Positions 32,746 through 41,100 of a stretch of 48,889 nucleotides of DNA are shown here, one piece after another (position 1 is the stretch's first letter; each line of letters opens with the position of its first letter). Origin of the DNA: Clostridia bacterium (lineage in GTDB: Bacteria; Bacillota; Clostridia; Oscillospirales; Acutalibacteraceae). The notes under the pieces were generated by a model. The model saw only the letters and a list, made by a program, of their open reading frames with translations. It made no database searches and had not been told where the DNA came from. The position numbers were made by a program, and so were the translations under genes. The stretch spans positions 1 through 48,889 of the forward strand of contig JAFWGH010000156.1 of NCBI GenBank assembly GCA_017512465.1. The letters are read 5' to 3'.

Positions 32746-34618
32746 ATCTTCTTTTTTCCAAATGCATGATTTTATCCTCTCGAGGGTAACCTGCGAAGTC
32801 TAAAACAGAATACATACACTCTCCATTTTCATTAATAGAATAAATGTTAGCGTAAACGCGCTGATTGCAGCGCGTTTTCATGCGTCGCGCTTTTCCAGAG
32901 TAATTAAACTCATCAAGAGAATCTTGTTCCCACTGTTGTTCCAACAGTTGGTAGCCCTCTGTGCAGAACCTGGCTTCGATAGAAGGTTTGTAAAAATCGC
33001 CATCGTCCGGGCGCCAAATTTCCAAAATAATTGCTTTACCTTTTTCTATTTTATAGCTCACACTGATAATGTGTACTGCAGAAGGCTTAATGGTAAATAG
33101 TTTCCCGTCAATAAAAGTCCAATAATCGGTTTCTACCTGCATATCTGCCTGAAATTGCCCGAGCGATTTATCGTAGCTTACGGCGTAAATCTTTTGGTGC
33201 AAATCATAGTTGCAATCAAAGTATTCTTCGTATTCATGCACATCGCAAAGCTTTTCTTTCAAGGCGCTGCGCAGCATTTCTTCATGGGTAGTATCATAAT
33301 CATACAATTTACCGCTCATGCGGAACACACAATTTATATATTCCCAATCACCGCCTGCCGCCAGCCGGTAAAGCACCTTATCGCTTATTGTATCCTCACT
33401 ATCATTTGCAATTTCAGAAGTATTGCTGTAAAACACATCCAATATGATGCCTTCCTCACCTGCACCGTAGCTGCTTTCACTGATAGCCAGAGCATAAGGC
33501 TTAGGCAGATTTTGCGGATTTGTTTTATCGCACAGCTTTGCTTTCTTCAAATCCTGCGGCGCAATCAATTCCCCGCCGATATCTTGCAGCTCGGAAAAAA
33601 GCCTGAAGTAGGTATTTTCGTTTATGGTATAGGTATAAAAGCAGATACCATCGGCTTTGCAGCGCAAATCCTCCGAGACTTCATCCGTTTTCAATAATGC
33701 TTTGAGTTGCTCTCGCGCTGCGCTTTTATCCTCCGCTAAGATTTCTTCCATATGCTCAAGCACAAAATCATCCATCAGCGCAAGGGTGTGCGCACCGCGC
33801 TCACGTACCACCTGCTTTTGGGTAAGGGCAGCGGTACTCACGGCAGCGAAAAACACAGTAGATACAATTGCAATGCTAAGCACTGCAACGCGTATAATAT
33901 GTTGTAATGTATTATCGGTTCTGTTAAATGTTAAGCGTCGTTTTTTTATCGCCAGCACAGCAGCAGTCAGTGCCGTTATGCCCGCCACGAGTGCAAGAAC
34001 ACTCCAGCCGAAACGCAACCCCGTGACACTTGCCTGATAGCCGCCAAATTCGCAATAGTAAAATAGTTTTCCCGCATTTTCAAAAGCAAACAGCGCTTTG
34101 AAAATGGCAATAACATATATCATCACCGTGCCGGAAAGCATCACACCGCTCGGGATACTCAAAAATAATCCAGCAACTGTCTTGTATCGGATACAAAGCA
34201 ACAAAAGCCATAGCCAGACACACCAAGCAGACATTATCGCAAGAAAGTCCGCAAAACTTCCGGGCGCAGGATCCGGTTCCGCCACAAAAAAGATATAATA
34301 ATACGCACCACTACAATGCACCAAAAAACAATACACCGACATCAGCAGTAGCGGTACTTCTGCAAGAGCAAGCAAAACGCGCGGCAGGCGCTTATTCTTT
34401 TTTACGGCGCCCAACTGCTCACCGACAATCTCTGCCTGTTCCAAATCACCCAAAGCCTGTTCCGCTTTTTCGGCGGCAGTCTCTTTTTCATAGCCGATAT
34501 CTTCAAAATAGGCAGTCTTTTCCTGCAAGTGGTCACCCAATTCCGCGAGCACTTCTGCCTTGCGCGTGGTATCGCTAATATGAGAAATGACTGTTTTAAT
34601 AAAGTTCTCTTTTTTCAT
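32744..34618 (-). CDS. Membrane protein with N-terminal HAAS/DUF1700-type domain
   Basis: 624 residues. The N-terminus (about 1-70) looks like the HAAS/permease-prefix domain typical of PadR partners (VLAELGDHLQEKTAYFEDIGYEKETAAEKAEQALGDLEQA). About five membrane segments follow (roughly 78-100, 125-145, 150-176, 203-228, 243-270). The last 350 residues form a soluble, probably external domain I do not recognise, rich in Tyr and Asp/Glu (YSNTSEIANDSED, YKIEKGKAIILEIWRPDDGDFY). It overlaps padR by four bases. PadR-HAAS pairs often control an envelope or transport response; what this one does is unknown. Confidence 0.7.
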   Translation of the reverse strand: MKKENFIKTVISHISDTTRKAEVLAELGDHLQEKTAYFEDIGYEKETAAEKAEQALGDLEQAEIVGEQLGAVKKNKRLPRVLLALAEVPLLLMSVYCFLVHCSGAYYYIFFVAEPDPAPGSFADFLAIMSAWCVWLWLLLLCIRYKTVAGLFLSIPSGVMLSGTVMIYVIAIFKALFAFENAGKLFYYCEFGGYQASVTGLRFGWSVLALVAGITALTAAVLAIKKRRLTFNRTDNTLQHIIRVAVLSIAIVSTVFFAAVSTAALTQKQVVRERGAHTLALMDDFVLEHMEEILAEDKSAAREQLKALLKTDEVSEDLRCKADGICFYTYTINENTYFRLFSELQDIGGELIAPQDLKKAKLCDKTNPQNLPKPYALAISESSYGAGEEGIILDVFYSNTSEIANDSEDTISDKVLYRLAAGGDWEYINCVFRMSGKLYDYDTTHEEMLRSALKEKLCDVHEYEEYFDCNYDLHQKIYAVSYDKSLGQFQADMQVETDYWTFIDGKLFTIKPSAVHIISVSYKIEKGKAIILEIWRPDDGDFYKPSIEARFCTEGYQLLEQQWEQDSLDEFNYSGKARRMKTRCNQRVYANIYSINENGECMYSVLDFAGYPREDKIMHLEKRR

Positions 34619-34947
34619 ACCGTAGCAATTCCCAACACTTTGTTGACCGCAGTGCTGTAAACTTTAAATTCTTCCTTTTTCTCTTTAAGCGAAGCTTTTC
34701 CTTTGCGGGTGATGTGGTAATACTTGCGCTTGCGTACAGCAGTATCCACCCAATACGCTTCAACCATACCTCCCTCCTCGAGAGCGTGCAAAATCGGGTA
34801 TAATGTGCCCTCCTTAAGATTGAACACATTTTCACTGCGCCGTGAGAGTTCTTTGACAATTTGGTAGCCGTACATATCCTCTTCGGCTAATACCGATAAA
34901 ATTAATGCGGCATGGCTGCCCTTTGCCAATTCTTTACTAAGCTTCAT
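34615..34947 (-). CDS. PadR-family transcriptional regulator
   Basis: 110 residues, a short PadR (subfamily 2) winged helix: LILSVLAEEDMYGYQIVKEL, LKEGTLYPILHALEEGGMVEAYW, RKRKYYHITRKGKASLKEKKEEF. Such repressors usually control their own operon and respond to a small molecule. The gene is co-transcribed with the HAAS-type membrane gene (ATGA overlap). A 23-base palindrome of PadR type lies between promoter and start codon, so autorepression is likely. AGGAG precedes the ATG. Confidence 0.93.
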   Translation of the reverse strand: MKLSKELAKGSHAALILSVLAEEDMYGYQIVKELSRRSENVFNLKEGTLYPILHALEEGGMVEAYWVDTAVRKRKYYHITRKGKASLKEKKEEFKVYSTAVNKVLGIATV

Positions 34948-34959
34948 AGCCTTTTCTCC

Positions 34960-34982
34960 TATACATAGATTATCTATGTATA
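34960..34982. promoter_or_regulatory. Probable PadR operator
   Basis: Perfect palindrome TATACATAGAT-T-ATCTATGTATA (11+1+11), containing the ATAC...GTAT pattern of PadR sites. It begins one base downstream of the -10 region and ends just before the AGGAG site, so bound protein would cover the transcript start. Confidence 0.8.
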
Positions 34983-34983
34983 T

Positions 34984-35012
34984 AGGTTACCATGGTATTA
35001 TTGTTTTGTCAA
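34984..35012 (-). promoter_or_regulatory. Promoter of padR operon
   Basis: Minus strand perfect TTGACA (35007-35012), 17-base spacer, weak -10 TAACCT (34984-34989). A palindrome TACCATGGTA (34988-34997) overlaps the -10 and spacer. Confidence 0.55.
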
Positions 35013-35017
35013 GAAAA

Positions 35018-35047
35018 AACAGCCAAGCAAAAATGCTTTGGCTGTTT
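35018..35047 (-). terminator. Second terminator behind queT
   Basis: AACAGCCAAGC paired with GCTTTGGCTGTT (one bulge) and followed on the minus strand by TTTTTTCTTG. Its U-tract runs straight into the -35 of the padR promoter. Confidence 0.75.
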
Positions 35048-35094
35048 TGTGAAAACAGTATTCAGTTTTCCGTGTTGAGCAGTAAGCAATAAAA

Positions 35095-35137
35095 GCGAAA
35101 AAGCTTCGGAAAGGCAATCCTTCCGAAGCTTTTTCGC
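35095..35137 (-). terminator. First terminator behind queT
   Basis: Perfect 17-bp stem GCGAAAAAGCTTCGGAA/TTCCGAAGCTTTTTCGC (35095-35111 and 35121-35137), followed on the minus strand by TTTTATTG, ten bases after the queT stop codon. Confidence 0.85.
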
Positions 35138-35146
35138 AAATTTTAC

Positions 35147-35662
35147 TTATTGTAATTTCATCTTTTCCAAATAGCCTTTTTTCTCGATGAGCATGGCAAG
35201 CGGGGTACCTGCAATCAGTACCACTACAACTTCGCCGGCGGCAACGCAAAGGCATAAAAGCCATAAGGGTGATTCATCTCCCAAATAAAATTTGAGTTCC
35301 AGACCAACGATGATGGCATTAAAAATCGCCGGCATAGACAAGGAAAGAAGCGGCATGCCTTTGAGGCGAATGTTGCGCAACTTCCAGATGCAAATGGCAG
35401 CCAGCAGTGTGGCAAGCGAGCCGAAAAGCACATCTAAGGGCAATTGCCCGATATTGCCGATATTGGCGAGCACACAGCCCAGGGTTAATCCCCAAATTGC
35501 AGCCGGTGTCCACAGTGCAAATATGCAAAGTAATTCTGCAACGCGAAATTGCACCATCATGGATGTCGTGCCGGGCAAGAGCATATTTTGTGCATAAACA
35601 AGCGCAGCATACAGCGCCGCTATCATCGCACCCTGCACGAGAGAAAGTGTCCTTTTGTTCAT
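35147..35662 (-). CDS. queT: QueT-type transporter (ECF substrate-binding subunit)
   Basis: 171 residues with five to six membrane segments. The pattern GAMIAALYAALVY ... VQFRVAELLCIFALWTPAAIWGLTLGCVLANI ... LDVLFGSLATLLAA ... PAIFNAIIVGLEL is that of the QueT family (DUF988), predicted S components of energy-coupling-factor transporters for queuosine precursors. The ECF ATPase module is not in the window and is usually shared. GGAGG lies upstream of the ATG. The 5' leader has alternative structures, consistent with the riboswitch control often found for this family. It is monocistronic with two tandem terminators. Confidence 0.85.
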   Translation of the reverse strand: MNKRTLSLVQGAMIAALYAALVYAQNMLLPGTTSMMVQFRVAELLCIFALWTPAAIWGLTLGCVLANIGNIGQLPLDVLFGSLATLLAAICIWKLRNIRLKGMPLLSLSMPAIFNAIIVGLELKFYLGDESPLWLLCLCVAAGEVVVVLIAGTPLAMLIEKKGYLEKMKLQ

Positions 35663-35686
35663 ATTTAATTTACCTCCGTAGTTTTG

Positions 35687-35750
35687 TTTTGATGTAAAAG
35701 TGCATCAAAAAATTTACACTTTTACACAGGCAGGATGGTTTCGAACTGCC
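35687..35750 (-). promoter_or_regulatory. Structured queT leader, candidate riboswitch
   Basis: In transcript order: a hairpin GGCAG/CTGCC with a 12-nt loop (35750-35729), then TGTAAAAGTG (35726-35717), then a perfect 8-bp hairpin TTTTGATG/CATCAAAA (35710-35687) whose loop and 3' arm contain CACTTTTACA. That segment is fully complementary to TGTAAAAGTG, so the second hairpin and the long-range helix exclude each other. The architecture recalls small preQ1 riboswitches, but the conserved preQ1-I bases are not obvious. There is no U-tract after the hairpin. Confidence 0.45.
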
Positions 35751-35754
35751 TTAT

Positions 35755-35951
35755 GCAGTGCTTTGCACTGCTTGATATGCATTTCTACGAAATTCTCGAT
35801 ATGTTTATTTCATAAACTCGATATAAATTTCTTCGAAATTTTCGATATGCCGCAAGCGGCAAGAAATTTATATCATATCGAATGCAATTCATTGCATATA
35901 TCGAATTTTGTATTGACAAAATATATCGAATTGCCGTAGGCAATATATCGA
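35755..35951. repeat. Array of about eight unlike mini-hairpins with a constant linker
   Basis: Hairpins with 5-7 bp stems and 2-4 nt loops at 35755-35771, 35781-35793, 35803-35817, 35825-35841, 35848-35861, 35882-35897, 35905-35922 and 35930-35944. Each has its own sequence. In the left half they are separated by TCGATATR (35796-35803, 35818-35825, 35842-35849; the first linker is the variant TTGATATG). In the right half they are separated by the reverse, ATATCGA (876-882 region, 35898-35904, 35923-35929, 35945-35951). The array spans the gap from the queT leader to the acyltransferase stop codon. No reading frame or spacer-repeat pattern of a CRISPR is present. Confidence 0.85.
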
Positions 35952-35953
35952 CA

Positions 35954-36820
35954 TTAAAGCTTGCCGCATGCAAGCGCAATCACGGCAGTGATGGCGACCA
36001 GCACAGGTTGGTGGATAAGATATACCCAAATGGTGTTACGCCCGATGGCATTGATAAAGCCGACTCCGAAGGAGTTGGTTTTTTCTCTGAATTTGCTGTC
36101 TTTAATTAAATTCCAAAAATAATAGCCGGAAAGAAAGAGGAATATCCACGGAATGATGGGAAAATAATCCGAAGAAGAAAACGCGGGACTATCAAAGCCG
36201 AGCCATTCCATGCCGAGATGTGTGTAGAGTGCATGCGGCAACTGAATAAGGCGAATGCGCTCCGCTTCATGCGCGCCGAAAGTAAGGCCGATATAGCCTG
36301 CCGGTATCTTTTCGGTGAGGATATACACTCCTCTTGTTAACAAATACAATAACAAGCCGAGCGGCGCACCGATAGCAGAGGGCACTTTATCAAATGCCTT
36401 TTGGCACAACCCCATGAGTAAACATGCGCAGCCGATAAAATGCAAAATGCCAAACCAGATGAACACACCGCTAAAGCCGACTTTGTTCATCACCAATTCC
36501 GCAATAAAGGTCACTATCGTGATGATGATGCCGAAGCCGAGTACCCTTGCGCCGTTTTTGAGATTGTTTCTGGAAAAGTGACAGCACACCCCCGAAAGGA
36601 AAATAAATGTGCCGCAGCTGATTTGCTGCCAATACCAGGCGATATTGGTGCCGAGAAAGTTCTCTACCGCTTTAAAGCCCGCAATATCCGCTAAATCCCA
36701 TGCAAAATGATACAGCAAGACACTGATAATCATAATGCCCTTGATAAAGTCAATCAGCTCATATCTGCCGCGCTGCAGTTTGCCCGCATCTGAAGTTTTG
36801 AAAAGTTTTGTCAGTTTCAT
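35954..36820 (-). CDS. DUF1624 (HGSNAT-like) membrane acyltransferase-type protein
   Basis: 288 residues with about eight membrane segments. The N-terminal signature RYELIDFIKGIMIISVLLYHFAWDL with its membrane His, followed by FIFLSGVCCHFSR, matches DUF1624/heparan-alpha-glucosaminide N-acetyltransferase-like proteins, which may acylate envelope glycans; the substrate here is unknown. The frame opens at 36904 inside repeat F, but the ATG at 36820 gives a natural start (MKLTKLFKTSD). Its ribosome site is weak. The stop codon lies two bases from the hairpin array. Confidence 0.82.
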   Translation of the reverse strand: MKLTKLFKTSDAGKLQRGRYELIDFIKGIMIISVLLYHFAWDLADIAGFKAVENFLGTNIAWYWQQISCGTFIFLSGVCCHFSRNNLKNGARVLGFGIIITIVTFIAELVMNKVGFSGVFIWFGILHFIGCACLLMGLCQKAFDKVPSAIGAPLGLLLYLLTRGVYILTEKIPAGYIGLTFGAHEAERIRLIQLPHALYTHLGMEWLGFDSPAFSSSDYFPIIPWIFLFLSGYYFWNLIKDSKFREKTNSFGVGFINAIGRNTIWVYLIHQPVLVAITAVIALACGKL

Positions 36821-36865
36821 ACTAATTGCTATAATTACGAAATAAAATGTAAAAAGTAAAAACAC

Positions 36866-36936
36866 ATTAGAGCGTAGCGGAACGGGTGAGGGTGTCCCTC
36901 CCACAACTCTTCACTATTCACTCTTCACTATTCACT
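36866..36936. repeat. Partial intergenic element, copy F
   Basis: Short relative of the dispersed elements: TTAGAGCGTAGCGGAACGGGTGAGGGTGTCCCTCCC, the core seen in copies A-E, then inverted CTCTTCACTATTCACT motifs. The AAATAAGGATTTG tips and the other arm are missing. It lies between the pfkA terminator and the acyltransferase gene. Confidence 0.6.
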
Positions 36937-36939
36937 AAA

Positions 36940-36964
36940 ACAAAAGACCCCGAGGGTCTTTTGT
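36940..36964 (-). terminator. Terminator after pfkA
   Basis: Perfect 11-bp stem ACAAAAGACCC/GGGTCTTTTGT (36940-36950 and 36954-36964) with loop CGA. The tail on the minus strand is TTTAGTG. It begins at the base after the downstream TAA stop (36965-36967), which supports that stop, not the internal TGA, as the natural end of pfkA. Confidence 0.8.
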
Positions 36965-37930
36965 TTATATGGAAATATCGTATGCGACCTGATACTCTTG
37001 GCGGTCGATGGTCTTTTTCATGGAAAGTGCTTCGAAAATATCGAAATCCACTATCTTTCCATCCTTTTGTGCAACCACACGGTTGCCGATATCCTGAGCA
37101 AGCAACTCCACTGCTTTATAGCCCATTTTAGAGCCGAGCACTCTATCACATGCCGTGGGAGAGCCGCCGCGCTGTACATGTCACAAGTTGGTATAGCGCG
37201 TTTCCACACCGGTAGCTTCTTCAATCGTTTTCGCCATCGGCTCAATCGGGTCTTTAATCCCCTCTGCCGCAACAATGATAAAGTTCTTTTTACCGGTGCG
37301 TCTGGTTCTTCTCATTCTGTCTATAACATCTTTTTCAAAGTCATACTCAAATTCCGGAATCAGTACCGTGATAGCACCTACGGCAATACCGCCGTTAAGC
37401 GCCAAATAACCGGCATGTCTGCCCATAACTTCAATCACGGAGCAGCGGTCATGGCTTTCGGAGGTATCACGCAATCTGTCCACCATTTCCACGATGGTAT
37501 TCATCGCCGTATCATAACCGATGGTGCGATCACAACAGGCAATATCATTATCAATCGTGCCGGGCACACCGACAGTCGGCAAGCCTTTTTCGGAAAGCTC
37601 CTTTGCGCCTCTGAAAGAGCCGTCGCCCCCAATGACCACCAAACCTTCTATACCCAAATACTTACAGGTGTTAAGCGCTTTTTGCACGCCCTCCTCTGTG
37701 CGAAATTCGGGACAGCGAGCGGTGTACAAAATAGTACCGCCGCGCTCAATGATATTGGATACGGAACGCAGAGTCATTTCAAAAATATCGCCGTGCATTA
37801 AGCCGTTAAAACCACGGCGCACGCCCATAACTCTCATTCCCTTTTCGATTGCGGAACGCACAACCGCTCTGATGGCTGCGTTCATGCCCGGAGCATCGCC
37901 GCCGGATGTCAATACTGCTATTGTGTTCAT
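36965..37930 (-). CDS. pfkA: ATP-dependent 6-phosphofructokinase interrupted by an in-frame TGA
   Basis: The frame is 321 codons, the normal PfkA length, with one internal TGA at 37181-37183 (codon 250). Before it: TSGGDAPGMNAAIRAV, GGDGSFRGA (the ATP-type motif), PGTIDNDIACCD, and EVMGRHAGYLA with the substrate-binding residues. After it, in the same frame: HVQRGGSPTACDRVLGSKMG and a normal C-terminus to TAA at 36965. The TGA takes the place of Gly in the invariant LGHxQRGG motif; GGA to TGA is one base change. TGA ends several other genes here (comEA, lspA, miaA), so the code is standard. This may be a sequencing error, a real nonsense allele or readthrough. Confidence 0.9.
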
Positions 37931-37976
37931 AACTACCTCTTGCTATTTAAAAACTTAGTTAATTAATACTGAATAT

Positions 37977-38004
37977 ATTTTAATATATTTTTTTCATTTG
38001 TCAA
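37977..38004 (-). promoter_or_regulatory. Promoter of pfkA
   Basis: Minus strand perfect TTGACA (37999-38004), 16-base spacer, TAAAAT (37977-37982). It allows pfkA to be expressed apart from dnaE. AAGAGG precedes the ATG at 37930. Confidence 0.7.
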
Positions 38005-38039
38005 GACTTTTGTGGATTTTGCCAGCTAAAGCTGTGCAA

Positions 38040-38165
38040 AATCGCAATTAGCCGTTAGCGGGTAGCAGGTAGTGAGCGGTCGTGCCGCTTGCGGCACATT
38101 AAAATCGGGCGAGGGCAGAGTCCTCCCTTTAATTCCGAATTCCGCATTCCGCATTCCGAATTGTA
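38040..38165. repeat. Degenerate intergenic element, copy G
   Basis: Between dnaE and the pfkA promoter: TTAGCCGTTAGCGGG and GTAGCAGGTAGTGAGC motifs, the mini-hairpin GTGCCGC-TT-GCGGCAC (38082-38097), a core related to CGGGCGAGGGCAGAGTCCTCCC, and tandem ATTCCGCATTCCG motifs at the right. It lacks AAATAAGGATTTG tips. Otherwise the spacer holds nothing recognisable. Confidence 0.6.
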
Positions 38166-38177
38166 TCATAGTGCTCG

Positions 38178-41100
38178 CTATTTTCGATACACCGCATTTT
38201 CACTGCCGAGTAATTGTTCGAGCTTATCGGCTTCGGGCGAATCAAAGCGCACATATCCCTGCGGCTGTTTTAAGTTTTCATACGTCGCCGTATCGGTGTA
38301 ATAATAGTACACGGCGCAGTTGCCGGTGCTGCCGGCAAGAATATCCTCCGCCTGTGTGCGCTGTGGGCTCTGTGCCGAGGGAAGGCGCAAATACAGCTTC
38401 GCTTGCATATCCCGATACTGCTCTTGTTCAAACGGCATGAGTGTATTCAACAAAATTTTCGGTTCTTCATCCTCCCGCAGGCTGATTTTACCTTGCACGA
38501 TGATGATTTTCCCTTCCTGCAAAAACGCTTTGTACCTTTCATACAACGCTGCAAAAACAATGATTTCCGCACTGCCGTAAGAATCCTCTACGGTGAGGAA
38601 TGCCATGTCGGTGCCGTTTTTTAAATGCTTTCGCGTCACCTTTGAAATAATGACCATCACTTTTACTTCGCTGCCGTCATGGAAAAGTGCGCTTTCGCTC
38701 TCATCTGCCGTGAGTACATCCGATATGCGCACACAGCCGAGCAGCTTGGCAATTTTTTGCAGGCGCAAGAGCGGATGCCCCGAAATGTATAATCCCGTAA
38801 CCTCTTTTTCATGCTCGAGCATCTGTTCGGTGGAAAACTCATGCAGCTGCGGCATCACAAACGCTTCCATCGTTTCCTCACCCATGTAGTCAAAGAAACC
38901 GACCTGCCCTTCAATATTGCGTTTATGCTCATCGCTCAGGCGATTCATAATCAAATCCGCCGCCTGCAGCATTTCCCGGCGGTTTGCGCCGAGTCCGTCA
39001 AGCGCACCGCTTAAAATAAGACTCTCTACCGCCCTGCGGTTATACACCTCGTAAATGCGCTCCAAAAAATCATAAAAGGAAGTATATTTGCCGCCCTTTT
39101 GCCGCTCGGCAATGATTTTTCCGATAATGCCCAATCCTAAATTTTTAATAGCAAGCAAGCCGAAGCGAATTTCTTTTTCTCCCGCCGTAAAATACTCTGC
39201 GCTTTCATTCACGCTCGGCGGCAAAATGCGAATGCCCAAGCGATTGCACTCGGAAATATAAATCGAAATCTTATTAAAATCATCGAGCACGCTTGTGAGC
39301 AGTGCCGCCATAAATTCACACGGATAATGCACTTTTAAATATGCAGTCTGGTACGCCACATAGGCATAACACGCCGCATGTGATTTGTTAAAGGCATATT
39401 GCGAAAAGGCAGACATATCATCAAATATTTCATTGGCGATTGTTTCCGGCACACCGCGTTTTACCGCACCGTCTATCCCCTCATCGGGTTTACCGTACAC
39501 AAAATACTGCCGCTCCTTTGCCATGACATCCGCCTTTTTCTTACTCATGGCGCGGCGCACCAAATCCGCCCTGCCGAAGGAATATCCGGCAAGCTCACGA
39601 AATACCTCCATAACCTGCTCTTGATAGACCATACAACCATAGGTGACGGATAAAATCGGCTTTAATGCCGGCGTTTGGTAACGCACCAAAGCCGGATTAT
39701 GTCTGTTTTGTGTATAAGTGGGAATGCTCTTGGCAGGACCGGGACGATACAAAGAAATGGAAGCGATTATATCCTCCAAGCTTTCCGGCTGCAAGCCGAT
39801 AAGCATCTGCTTCATACCGGCGGATTCAAATTGGAATACCCCATCTGTCTTGCCTTCGGAAAAGAGCCGGTATACCTGCTTATCATCAAGCGGGATAGCA
39901 TCGGCTTTGAAATCAGGCTCACGCTGTTGTATCATTTTCTCGGCATCGCTAATTACTGTGAGTGTACGCAAGCCTAAAAAGTCCATTTTTAAAAGCCCTA
40001 AGCGCTCGAGCGCTGTCATGGTATATTGGGTGACAATCGCATCATCATTTTTCGACAGCGGCACATAGGTATCTACCGGATTTTTGGTAATCACCACGCC
40101 TGCCGCATGGGTGGAACAGTTGCGCGGCATGCCTTCAATTTTTAAAGCAGTATCAATTACTTTGCCGACTGTTTCATCACTCTCATACGCCGCCTTTAAT
40201 TCCTTACCGACCGTAAGTGCTTGCGAAAGCGTGATATGAAAAGCACGCGGAATGAGTTTGGCAATTTTATCCACCTGCGCATACGGCAGTCCCATTACCC
40301 TGCCGACATCGCGCACCGAACCTCTTGCCGCCATGGTACCGAAGGTGACAATTTGCGCCACAAAATCCACACCGTATTTATCAATGACATAATCAATCAC
40401 TTCCTGGCGGCGCACATAACAAAAGTCCACATCAAAATCGGGCATACTGATGCGCTCCGGATTTAAAAAGCGCTCAAAAATCAATCCGTATTTCATCGGG
40501 TCAAGCTGTGTGATACCGATAACATACGCACAAATACTGCCGGCACCGGACCCTCTTCCGGGGCCGACGGCAATTCCCTTGCTCCTGGCAAAGCGAATAT
40601 AATCCCACACAATGAGGTAATAATCCACATAGCCCATTTTGCGGATAACGCCGAGCTCATACTCCATGCGCTCGCGGTACGCCGCGGGCGGGTTTTCTCC
40701 ATAGCGCTTTTCAAGCCCTTTTTCACACAAATAGCGGAAATAATCATAATGGGTTTCAAAGCGCGCGGGTACTTCAAAATTCGGCAAAACGGTATTGCCG
40801 AACTCAAACGAAAAATTACATGCATCCGCAATTTTTTCGGTATTTTCAATCGCTTCGGGCGGGAACAGTTCGCGCATTTGCGCTTCGCTTTTTAAATAGA
40901 ATTCCTCGGTTTCAAAGCCGATACCCGTATCCTCTCCGAGCACATGGTTGGTTTGAATACAAAGCAGCACATTTTGCACAAAGGCATCTTCTTTTTGGAT
41001 ATAATGCACATCATTGGTGGCAACGAGCGGAATACCGGTTTGCTCACTCAAGCGCAATAAAAGCGGGTTGATCCTGCGCTGCTCTTCTAATGCATGGTCT

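Noticed and set aside
35729-35750. tRNA T-arm-like GGTTTCGAA segment
   Set aside because: No acceptor stem, anticodon arm or D-arm can be built around it; the bases pair better as the GGCAG/CTGCC leader hairpin on the other strand.
35755-35951. Possible CRISPR array from regularly spaced short repeats
   Set aside because: The constant unit is only 7-8 bases and the intervening segments are hairpins of 12-18 bases, far outside CRISPR dimensions; no cas genes are present.
37181-37183. Selenocysteine or reassigned TGA codon in pfkA
   Set aside because: The position is a conserved Gly, not Cys, no selenocysteine insertion hairpin is evident, and TGA terminates several other genes here.
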